DNA from: Parus major
Taxonomy: Eukaryota > Chordata > Aves > Passeriformes > Paridae
Length of the DNA stretch: 64,000 bases
Direction of reading: 5' to 3'
Assembly (NCBI RefSeq): GCF_001522545.3
Contig: NC_031792.1
Span: 2,191,500-2,255,499, forward strand
The position numbers and the translations under genes were made by a program. Below, in pieces: positions 31,719 through 40,887 of the stretch (position 1 is its first letter; each line of letters begins with the position of its first letter). Under the pieces are notes generated by a model. It was not told where the DNA came from and did not search any database. It saw nothing but the letters and a program-made list of their open reading frames with translations.

Positions 31719-32198
31719 AGCCAGGCCAGACTTCCCAGGGGTGGCTCCTCTGCCCCGGCAGGGGGCTGGCTGCTCCGAAGAAGGAATGCTGTTCACAGTG
31801 GTGCCTTGTGCTCTGTGTGTGTGCCTTTCCTCCTGTGACGCTGCCCCGTGCTGTGACAAGCAGGCTCAGCTGGCTGGGTGATGATGCTCTGGCTCCCTGG
31901 AGCAGGAGATGCAGGTTTTGGGGTGAAGCACAGGGAAAGGGGCGTGCTGCCCTGCTCTGGAGCTCAAAGGGGCACTTTCCAGCCTCGAGCTGAGCGGGCA
32001 GGGCAAGGATCTTGCTGACCTGGGTTGCCAAGCATGTCTGCCACTGAAGAACCCCCTTTGCTGCCTTCACCACCTCCTGGTGACACAACCACGGGGAAAC
32101 AGCTGAATTTTGGGACCACACCCCCTGAACAAGGAAGGTTTGAAGCCCACCCAAAGCAAGAGCCTGCCTGTAGCTTTTCCTAGTGCCTGACTGGCTGA

Positions 32199-32237
32199 TA
32201 TATCCCCCCGTGGATGGAAGATACACTGGGGGATATA
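32199..32237 (+). other. inverted repeat / candidate RNA hairpin in OAF 3' UTR
   Basis: TATATCCCCC at 32199-32208 is the exact reverse complement of GGGGGATATA at 32228-32237. The loop would be 19 nt, and outer GGC/GCC bases could extend the stem with a bulge. Whether it folds or is bound in vivo is unknown. Confidence 0.55.
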
Positions 32238-32913
32238 GCCCAGCATCCTGTGCCCCTAAAGGGCTGGTAATTAGGGCTTGAATTAATCCCTATCTAGACT
32301 AGTGAAGGCCCAACTTTTTGTGTTGGTCTTGTGACTGTTCCTCTAAGAAAGAAACATCTAGAGACTCGTGACTACCAGCCTGACCCTGTGGTTGCAGGGG
32401 GAGAGGAGGATGCCAGGTGGGTTTTGAAGAAGACAGGATTCTACATCCACGTCCAGTTTTACGTCCTGCTCTGCCAGCTATTCACAAGAAGCTCTTAAAT
32501 AACTGCTTTGCTGTGCCTTGGTTCCCCCCATATGTTAAACAAGGATGACACTGAAGTTGTCCTTGGCTCTGGAATATTCCTGGAGGGATCAGACAAAAAG
32601 CGCTGGAAGTGCTGCTTGGTCCTGTGTCCTCTTCCACTCAAATTAGGACAAGCACAGAGGGGAGAGAAGCTCTTGGGGTCTTTAGGAACCTCCTGTGCCT
32701 CCTGGTGAAAAGCCTTCACAATGTGCCTTTTTGCCTAAAATACAGGAATTTTTGTGAAAGAGGAAAAAAAAATAATTTGGTCACAATTATTTTTGTATCA
32801 ATCACTTAAGGGGGTGGGGGGAGAAGGGAAAGGTATTTTAATATTGGAACATGAAGTAAAACACACTTGAAATGAATTTTTTTTAAACAAATTATTTATC
32901 ATTTGTAAGGTAA

Positions 32914-32919
32914 AATAAA
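32914..32919 (+). terminator. OAF: polyadenylation signal AATAAA of OAF
   Basis: A canonical AATAAA within taaaataaactga is followed 35-60 bp later by a T/GT-rich stretch (gtttctttgtg...ctctgtgtgtg). This is the usual arrangement of cleavage signal and downstream element. It is the only canonical hexamer I see in the 3' UTR. Cleavage is expected near 32935. Confidence 0.8.
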
Positions 32920-32935
32920 CTGATTTTTTAAAGCA

Positions 32936-35579
32936 TCCTTGGCCTAAAAGTTTCTTTGTGCCTGGTACTCTGTGTGTGAAATCAGGTTTGTTCCTTTATG
33001 GGTAAGTCTCAAACCTGCCCCTGGTGAAGAGCCATGGATTTGGGGAGAACATCCAGGAATTTTTGACTCAGCATCGTGATGCTGCACCTCAAACACCCCA
33101 TCCTTCCAGCCCCTCTGTGGGGAGACAGGTTTGGCTCATCCCAGGCAGTCGTGGGAGCTTTGAGCTTGAGCTGTGCTGGATAAACCCATCAGTACAAGCA
33201 GGGGCTGGGGGCTGGGGGCTGCTCCTCTCGCCCAGTGGTTCCTGAGTGTGGTAAAATATTCCTGCTGAATTCCCGTGCAGCTCCAGCTGATGAGGGCAGC
33301 ACTTTGGGGCCAGCCCAGAGCTGCCGGTGGCTGCTGGAGGGAGAAACGTGGAGCTCTGATTCCCTCTAGTGTGGGGAATGCAGGGATGGGGCGAGCGCTT
33401 CCAGCATTTCTCCGCCTCGCCCACCAACAATTCACCCTTTGCCGGGGAAGGGGGAACGGGGATTTGTTCTCGGCTGTCCCGGCTCCTGCTGCAGCGGGAC
33501 ACGGTGGGGTTTTGTCCCTGTTCCTGGGGTTAAACCCAGCTCTGGGGCAGGTGGGCTGTGAGCAGGATGGGGTTGGATCTCATTGCCAGTGCTGCCGCCT
33601 GCACAGGGATGTTGGGATGGCCACGGGCTCGCTCTGGACACATCCCAGCGAGCCTCCACGGGTTTAGTTCGTAATTCCGAGGCTCTGGAGTAGCCGGTGG
33701 CCAGTGCAGTTCCCCGGCTTCCAGCAGTGGGTGCTGGCGGAGCGCTGCTGTGCCCGGCCGGGCTCGGGATGTCGGGATGATGTCGGGATGATGTCGGGAT
33801 GATGTCGGGATGATGTCGGGATGATGTCGGGATGTCGGGACAGGGATGCTCGTGGTCCAGCCCATCCCTGCAGGATCGCACCACGTCCCCAGCCCTGCCG
33901 GAGGAGAACGCTGGGGATTTTTGTAGAGTCTCCCTGCAGTTTGTGCTTGCAAGTCCCATCCCAGGGCTGTCCCCCATAAATCAGGTGCTGCCTGCAGAGC
34001 TCATCTCCCTCCAAGAGGGGAACGAACCTCGGCAGAACCTGGAGAGGAAGAGCACGGTGCCTACAGTGAGGGAGGAGAGTCATTGATGACCACAGGGGGA
34101 AAAAAAACCCCAAAACAGCGCGTTTGATGGTGTCTGGGAGTGATTTTAGCAGTGATCAGAGTAAAACCAATCCTGCCTTGCCTGATAATCTCATTTTCAC
34201 AGCAGAAAGAAGTGGTGATGCTCTCATCCATCCCCTGTTTTTTCTCTCCTGCATATCACCAAAGCTCAGGGCACCCACGGGGATGGGCTTGGCTGGCGCA
34301 GCTATTTGGTGAGAAAACCACCTAAATATTCAATTTTCCCCGCTGGTTCATTGAGCACAAAATAACAGCCAGAAAAAAGCCATTCCCAGCTGTGTCTGGG
34401 GCCAGGAGAGGGCACTGGTGCCCTGCCCGTGGCCGGGACAGCATCCTTGCCCAGAGGATGCCCGGGATTCCTGTCCGGCTGGAGATGCCACCCGGCAGAG
34501 CCGCCTTCCTGGTCGGCTCTGGAGTACGGGAAACGTGCCAGGAGAAGAGAGAGCAGAGAAACTCCTGCTTGGTGAACAAAAGGTGCTCTAATGTGGGGGA
34601 AGAAGAGCTCCCGTGGTCGCCAGCCTCTCAAGCTGGCTGGGAGCCACCAGCAAATAAATTCCCGTTTGACGCAGTGAAGGCATCTGATCACGTCAGCCTT
34701 CAGGATGGGGAAAACCCAGAGAAAAACACTCGAAAAGAGGGCGGCAGCTGCCCAGGAACGCCGCAGGGCTCAGGGCCTGAGTGGCTGGACGGGCAGGAGT
34801 CCAGCCCCTCCAGGAGCTCCACGGGAGCTGCCCGTGCCACCTCACCGCTTCCTGAAGGCTGAAATCTCCCCTTCCCTGGAAATAAATGTCAGTCTGACCC
34901 GGGAACCCCCAGTTTCCCTCCACTTTTTCTATTTATGAGTTTCCTTGAGCTCCTCCGCCCTCTCCTGCCATGTCCCGGGGATGTCCCCCCTGCCCATGCC
35001 GCGGGCAGCTCCAGCCCCAGCGCTCCGGACTGGGTTGGAGGTGAGGCTGGAGATCCTGCCCGCCCACCCATCCCTTCGGAGAAACCTGTCTTTCCAGGGA
35101 GGGAGAGCGGCATGTGGGAAAGCCGAGAGCCCTGGAACGTGAATTACCCAGGGAGAGATGAATGTGTGATAGCTCGTACCTGGCAGCTACTAATTGAGCG
35201 TTAACGCTTTCAGCAGGGCTTGGAGCGGCGCTGGAGCTCGGCCCTGTCACACGGGTGTCCCCAGGGCTGCTGGGGTCACCAGGGTGGCACATGGCAGGGA
35301 CAGGGAGCAGCAGCCCGGCTCCGTCGGGGTGGCTCGGTCCCTGTCACAGCACGGAGCGTGGGCTGAGGCTCTGGCCTCTGGCCGCTTTCTGTAGAAGCCA
35401 GCGTTAGGGGATTTTTTTCTTGCCTGGCTTCCCTGGAAGTTGGTAAATATTGCAGCTTGGAACAGCAGGCATGAGGAGGAAGAGGCTGACTGTCACTTCT
35501 CTCCTTAGGGGACAGAGGTGGAGCAGGGTGTCCGTGTGCCAGCCCTGACCCTGCTCATTATCGCCAGCCAAGACAGGTT
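32936..35579. other. spacer between OAF and POU2F3
   Basis: About 2.6 kb, or 3.3 kb to the POU2F3 start codon. Apart from the 11-bp minisatellite at 33.76 kb I recognise no repeat or gene. The GC content rises toward the POU2F3 end. Open frames of up to 181 codons here either run through the minisatellite or have no recognisable motif. Confidence 0.65.
33762..33841. repeat. 11-bp minisatellite (ATGATGTCGGG)n
   Basis: About seven copies of the 11-mer ATGATGTCGGG, with the shorter variant ATGTCGGG at both ends. It produces the 11-residue periodic peptide (HPDIIPTSSRH) seen in all minus-strand frames, so those frames are artefacts. Each unit has a CpG. Confidence 0.92.
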
Positions 35580-36197
35580 CCTTGGATGCTTTTCACTTTC
35601 CTTTTCGCGCTGTTTCGCTCCGCACCGAGGTTCGGTCCGCACCCAGACGGAGAGGACACAGCCCCAGGGCCACGAGGGTTATCGGGGCTACCCAAACGCG
35701 TCCTTCCTTCACCCCAACACCTTCCCTGGGGGTGCTGGCCGGCCGGAGGTGCTCAGGGCCGAAAGAGGGGACAGCGGGGCTTCGGGGCAGGTGCTGCTGG
35801 TGCTGCCCGAGCGGGGCCGAGGGCGGGCGGAGCGCAGCGCTTTCCTTCCTGCCCTCCTTCCCACCCCACCCCGCAGCCTGGCAGCGCTGCAGGGACTCAT
35901 CCATTCCCGAGTTACTAATATGCAAATGGCAGCGTTTGCATGGGCCTGACGCCAAGCTGCTGGGTGTCAGGGCACCCGAGGGAGCCGGAGGTGGGGCGAG
36001 GCGTGGCACCGCGCCGCATGCTCACCTGGCCCTGCATGGCAACAGGCAATGGAGCTCTAGGTCCCTTCGGCAGCGGACCCACGGCCGCTTCGAGAGGCAG
36101 CGGGTGGCAGAGGAGGGAGGGCAAACTGGCAGCCCCTGGCAACCTGGGGCTGACGGCAGGAGGCTGGGCACACCGCGGATTTCCCCCCGCCGGCAGG
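35580..36197 (+). promoter_or_regulatory. POU2F3: GC/CpG-rich promoter and 5' leader region of POU2F3
   Basis: The 600 bp before the POU2F3 start codon are CpG-rich, with no TATA box that I can place confidently, which is typical of a CpG-island promoter. The octamer pair lies at 35920-35941, and an E-box-like CACCTG near 36023 follows. The exact transcription start cannot be read from sequence. An in-frame open stretch without stop extends upstream from the start codon to an ATG at 35940. The ATG at 36198 has A at -3 and G at +4 and matches the human N-terminus, so I choose it. Confidence 0.65.
35920..35941. promoter_or_regulatory. POU2F3: inverted pair of POU octamer motifs upstream of POU2F3
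   Basis: ATGCAAAT (35920-35927, perfect octamer), a 6-bp spacer ggcagc, then GTTTGCAT (35934-35941, the reverse complement of ATGCAAAC, 7 of 8 matches). The two form a dyad about 260 bp before the start codon. ATGCAAAT is the classical binding sequence of OCT/POU2F proteins, the class encoded by the downstream gene. Occupancy is inferred, not shown. Confidence 0.7.
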
Positions 36198-36225
36198 ATG
36201 GTGAACCTGGAGTCCGTGCACGCAG
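36198..36225 (+). CDS. POU2F3: POU2F3 exon 1 coding part (start codon)
   Basis: 28 coding bases, ATG GTG AAC CTG GAG TCC GTG plus 7 more, encoding MVNLESVHA and the first base of a Glu codon. The donor is GCAG|gtaaag. Human POU2F3 begins MVNLESMHT, which fixes start and gene identity. The Kozak context is strong (A at -3, G at +4). POU2F3 (Oct-11, Skn-1a) is a nuclear octamer-binding transcription factor. In mammals it specifies tuft cells and type II taste cells and acts in keratinocyte differentiation; the same role in birds is inferred from orthology. The preceding 258 bp are open in the same frame, so an N-terminally extended isoform is formally possible. Confidence 0.94.
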
Positions 36226-37794
36226 GTAAAGGGCACGGAGCGCACCGCGGAGCCGGGGCCGTGGGCTCGGCCAGGAAATGGGGCTTGCTCTGATTGCCGT
36301 GACCTTTCCCCGCTCCTTTCCCTCCTCTTTTCTCCCGCTGGGGCGCCTGGTGAAGTGCCCGCATTCCTGCCGGGGGATGGATGCTGCCCTGATCTGTTTC
36401 GGGGGCTGCCAAGCCGTGCCCACAATGTGGGAGCAGCGCTGCCTCTGCCAGCCCCAGCGGGGCTCAGGGAGAGCGCAAAGGGATCTCTGGTGCCTGGAAA
36501 ATGAGTGTTTAGTGCCTGACCTGTGCGTCCTGTCATTGGGATGAAGCTGGGAGGAGGGAGAAGGGATAAATCCACGGAAGGATGCGGCAAGGGTGGAGGG
36601 AGGTGTGTGAGAGAGAGATGGGACACGGACTGAAAGGAGAAAAGTTGGCGACAAAGAGGGAAAAGGAGGGAGAAATGAATGAAGGAGCTGAGGGAGGCTG
36701 GGTTGAGTCAGGAATGAATGAACAGCGATACTCAAGAACTCCTTCCAGGGGTCTGATCCAGAGGTGCAGCTCAGGAGCTCTCACACCCCCTCCGAGCAGC
36801 CCCCCGGGACCAGAGCAATCCCTGCCAAATCCCCTGGAGCCGTGCTGAGCCCCTGCTCACCCTGCCCGAGCTGCCTGGGCTCAGCCCAGGGGCAGAAGCA
36901 CATCGGTGGGTGATGCTGGAACTGGAGCAGGGTGCTGGCAGCCAGACCCCGACAGCCCCGTCCTGGCAGTGGGATTTTGGGATGCAGGAGCCACGTGCCC
37001 CGTTAGTGACTTTTGTCCTGGGCTTTGTGCGGCACAAAGCGCTCTGCTGGAGGGGAGGATGCATCCATCAGTCTGTGCTGGGACCATTCCCTGGGATAGC
37101 CCTGTGGGAGCCCTGCTGGTCAGGGGACACCTGCGGGCTGGTAGCCCCTCCACAAGCCCTGAGTGCCCGTGGGCTAGCAGACAGGCCTGCAGGGCAAGGT
37201 GCAGCAATGGCACCACCTCACCCAGTGTCAGCGGCACGGGTGGGCAAAGCCTTTTCTCCACAGCTGTACCCCAACCTCTCCACGGCTCTGGGATGCCTCT
37301 GTGGCCAGCCTGAGTGGGCTGGGGAACCCTGGCCACGAGGGGAGGAGGGAGGCTCGTGGTCTTGGCTCGGGGTGTGAGGACTGGTCGGAGCACCTGCTCT
37401 GGGTGTGCTTGTGTTGGTGTCTCTTGGGGACGCGTCCCCCGCAGGCTCCAATCCACCCATCCACCCATCCGCCGGGCTTGTGGGCGACTCTTTCTTCATG
37501 AGAAGATTCCCCAGATCGATACTGTGCCCTCTGTCAGAGGCAGTGGCATCGCTCCCAGGCTGGATTTGGAGCTGTGGGTGCACGCAGCACTTCCACTCCC
37601 CCAAACCATCCCCTCGTGCTGTCAGAAAGGCCAGAGCTTTAAGGAGTCTCTTTGCAGGGAAAGGAGCCCAGCACAGGTGGGAGGGGGTTTTTTCACCCCT
37701 GTACAACATCTGTTCAGTTTTGGGGTCCCTGAGCAGCTTTGAGGCCCCTCTGTAACAAGCTGCTAGCAGAGCTGTGCTCAGCTTTAACCCCAGC

Positions 37795-37832
37795 CTCTGT
37801 CTTGGAGGTCTTTTCCAACTTTAATGATTTTA
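37795..37832 (+). mobile_element. short CR1-like tail fragment, sense
   Basis: The words tcttggaggtcttttccaac and tttaatgattttagg resemble the last ~35 bp of sense CR1. The upstream part is not recognisable, so this could be a very old relic or chance. Confidence 0.4.
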
Positions 37833-39864
37833 GGAGAAGACACAGCCCCCAGGGGGGCTGCCCAGGCTCCACACACTCTCCTCTTTGCTGAGACACTTCC
37901 CTGGTGGCTGCCACCACCCCCTCCCCGGGCATTTTGGATATTTCACCTCCCTGCAGCCTCCAGAGGGGCTCAGGCACCTAAATCCCAGAACGCTCCAGGT
38001 GATGCTCCCAGCCAAGCCGAGCTCCCCCCTCCTCCACGATCGGATTCCACTTTGAAAGCCATCAGGCTGGTTCACCCTTCGCCCATGCCTGAACAGCTAC
38101 GGGGAATGAGGGCTTGGGAAAGGCTTTATTTGCTGACACCGTTTGTTTCGGCAAAAATAGAGATGCAGATATATCCCCGGAGAAGTGTCTGCACTGGCAG
38201 AGCTCCTTTGGTCTGGCTGAACCACCCAGCCTGCCCCTACCCCAGCTCTGTTTGGGAGCTGGGGCAGAGCAGCACATTTTTAATATGGCCCAGGCCGCAG
38301 TGGCGGCTCCTAATAGGGCTGTGGTTAAGAGTTAGGCAGTCTTAAGCCGGGTTATTTTTCCCAGAGAGGTTTTTGGTTGTTTTTCTTTCCAAGCTTGATT
38401 GTCCTGTGTGTATTGCTAAGCTGGCAAAGCTGTGTGGAAGGAGCTGGACTCGCAGCCTGCCCTGTCTGAAGGTGGTTTTTAGGATGGAGCAGGGGTCAAA
38501 GCTGGGTTTGCATTGAGTGTCCATGAAAAGGTGTTGGCTACATTTAGATTAGGAAGTAATTGCTCTGTGTGTCTGCTCCTTGTTCCCAAGGATCCCTTGG
38601 AGGGTGCTGGTGCTGCACTGCTGTCCATAGGGACACAACATCTGCCCTAAACCTTAAACCTCTCACATCAGCAGGCAGAGTTTTCCTTTTCTTCCTGATT
38701 ATTTTTCATTTTTTGTTCTTTTTTCCCCCCCTACAAGACATTCAAACTGCAATAACTTGTGCACATCTCCAGAAGGATCTGAATCTCGCTGAAAATAAAA
38801 TTCCTGTGCATGGGAATCCCAGGGCATCTCCTTATCTCCGGGCTGCAGGAGGAGGGGATTTACCTGGAGGATAACATGTGATATGCAATCAAGTTGCGGC
38901 AGCAGCTCCTCCTTCCCTCCCCACCCAGCCCAGTTGTAATGGCAGAGGGGTGTGGGGGTCACTCCTGCAGGAGGGACAGAGCTTTTCAGGCTCTGCTTCT
39001 CTTTCTGCCCTTCCCCAGCTCAGTCTGAATTGTTCCAGCTCTCGCTCTCCCGGGAATTAGATATTTTCTTTCCCCAATTTTATTTTTTTTTTTAAACAAG
39101 CTTTCAAGCTGTCTCACCAAAGCAAGCACCAAACTTCTGCAGGCTTTTAGATTTTTTTTTTCTTCCTCTATTTTATGAGAACTTGCCTTTTTTTTTTTTT
39201 TTTTTAATACTTTTTGGCAGCCAGCAAAACTTTGTGCTTTGTAGATTGCCTAAGTTAGGGTCCCTTGGCAGTGGTACAAGACAAGAAGATGTTTATAGCT
39301 GATGGTAATTGCTCTTCCTGCAGTAGAAATGCTTAGAAGCCCCACTAAACGTTCATGTCTTAATTGCAGAGGGTTTATTTGAAGGAAAAAAAAAAAAAAA
39401 ATCCCACAACTCTTTTCTCCCTCTTTTTCCCCCTTAATATAATTTAAGGAAAGGAAGTTTCTGAAGTATGTGAAAGTTTCTGCGCTCTGGTATAAAATCC
39501 TGATTTTTTTTCTACCTTTATTCATTTGCTGGAGAAAGTTTCAGACTTTCAACTTGATCAAAGCCATGAAATCTTGGCCAAAAAACCAGATTATCTGCTG
39601 TTTGCACACGAGGGAAACTTTGAATATGGGAGAAGAAAACCTGCACACACACAAAGCCCTGCCTGTTTTGGTGTGAGCAAAAGAGGGAAATGGGGATAAA
39701 AATCCAACGGGGCTGCTCTCATCCGTTTGGGAATAACAAAAGGTGGATATGGGGAAGAGGAAAAGGGTTTGCATGATGCTTTTAGGTGGCTTCCACCTGC
39801 CTTCCCTACCCCAGCAAAACCACAGCAAACACTGGCCCAGCTTCCCCGCTGTTGTTATTCCCCG

Positions 39865-39918
39865 ATGCAAATGGGAAGAGTCTGTGGCCGGGATTGGCTG
39901 CAGGAAGCACATGCAAAT
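39865..39918 (+). promoter_or_regulatory. POU2F3: two perfect POU octamers in POU2F3 intron 1
   Basis: ATGCAAAT occurs at 39865-39872 and again at 39911-39918, on the same strand and 46 bp apart, about 0.9 kb before exon 2. Between them lie a GGATTGGCTG (inverted CCAAT-type) word and a GAAGCAC segment. The cluster lies in otherwise unique DNA next to a T-rich run. This is a candidate intronic enhancer or alternative promoter bound by OCT proteins, as an inference from motif content only. Confidence 0.5.
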
Positions 39919-40818
39919 CACTCCAATAATAAAAAATTATCTCATTTTTTACCTTTTCTTTTTATTTTTTTTTTTGCCCCCTCTAACTAGTCTGGAAACA
40001 GTTAAAATTCCCATGGAAAGTGCGGAAAAGCTGAGGGGGTGTCCATCTGAATTTGAATAGATATCCCCCCTTTCCCCCCTTCTCCCACCTCTGTGTCCTT
40101 GGCCTCTTTTAAGGAGGAGATGAGCAGCCCAGTGTGATGTTGACCATTCCCACCTTTCCTTGCAGCTGTCCCCGAAGGAGAAAGTGGCCCCGGGTGTGGC
40201 GGCAGTCATCACTTCAAGGGTAAATGACAAATTCCTTGGCGTGGGTGAGGATGGGGGAGCTGGAGGGGTTGGGGACAGTGCTTTGGGGCAAGGCAGCTTC
40301 TGGGGGGCTTGTGAGGAGTGTGAGCACCTGCATGGGACTGGGAAGAGCAGAAATAAAGTGCAGGTAGAGGCAGTGGGAAATGCAAGATGAGTTTGAGCCA
40401 TCTCGAAGGACAGGGAAGGGGTCTGGGAGAAAGCTGGAGGGATCCCCAGGTGTGGGAGGATGTGTCACTGCCAGACCACCACGGCAGGTTTGGGAAGCCT
40501 GAGCGGGGCTGGGCAGCTCCCAGTGCTGAATCCACCCCTTTATCCCGTGGCTGAGGAGGGATGAGAAGGGTGAAAACCCCACAGCAAACTGGGGAGGGGG
40601 GACAGGAGTGAGGGGGCTGCAAAGAGCAACAGGAGGGAAAGTGCATCCTCAGAGCTGATGAATATTCTAGTGCCTGGATGTTGAGGAATCAGAAATTTGA
40701 AAGTCTGATGGTTTATTATAATTACACACATTCATTTGTGCTGTTTAGTGGAAGCCACATGTGCCTGTTGCCTGGGACTGTGACCTGTTATTAAAATCAG
40801 TTGTGCCTCCTTTTCCAG

Positions 40819-40887
40819 AGATCAAGATGAGCGGGGATGCGGCAGATTCCACAGATACCCGGCACGAACCTGACCAGGTGGAGCCAG
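40819..40887 (+). CDS. POU2F3: POU2F3 exon 2
   Basis: 69 bp. The acceptor is tgcctccttttccag|AGATC and the donor GAGCCAG|gtaagg. It encodes (E)IKMSGDAADSTDTRHEPDQV and EP, ending one base into a Gly codon. Human reads (D)IKMSGDVADSTDARSTLSQV EPG. The first half is strongly conserved while RHEPDQ replaces human RSTLSQ. IKMSGD contains an internal Met (ATG at 40826) in the order expected for an alternative start if transcription began within intron 1. That isoform is inference. Confidence 0.95.

Larger units (their letters stand above)
31719..32935 (+). other. OAF: OAF 3' UTR
   Basis: About 1.2 kb from the stop to the predicted cleavage site. It contains a perfect 10-bp inverted repeat at 32199-32237, and an AU-rich distal part from about 32760, including ATTTA-type words near 32893, which can affect mRNA stability. 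The open frame on the opposite strand covering its proximal part (to 32226) has no recognisable protein. Confidence 0.8.
36226..40818 (+). other. POU2F3: POU2F3 intron 1
   Basis: 4,593 bp from gtaaag to ttttccag. It contains a short CR1-like tail fragment at 37.8 kb, T/A-rich low complexity at 39.06-39.20, 39.38-39.40 and 39.94-39.98 kb, and the double octamer at 39865-39918. I see no additional coding exon, since exon 1 joins exon 2 precisely at the residues contiguous in human. Confidence 0.75.

Noticed and set aside
33432..34113. Minus-strand frames with HPDIIPTSSRH repeats
   Set aside because: The periodic peptide is the translation of the 11-bp minisatellite.
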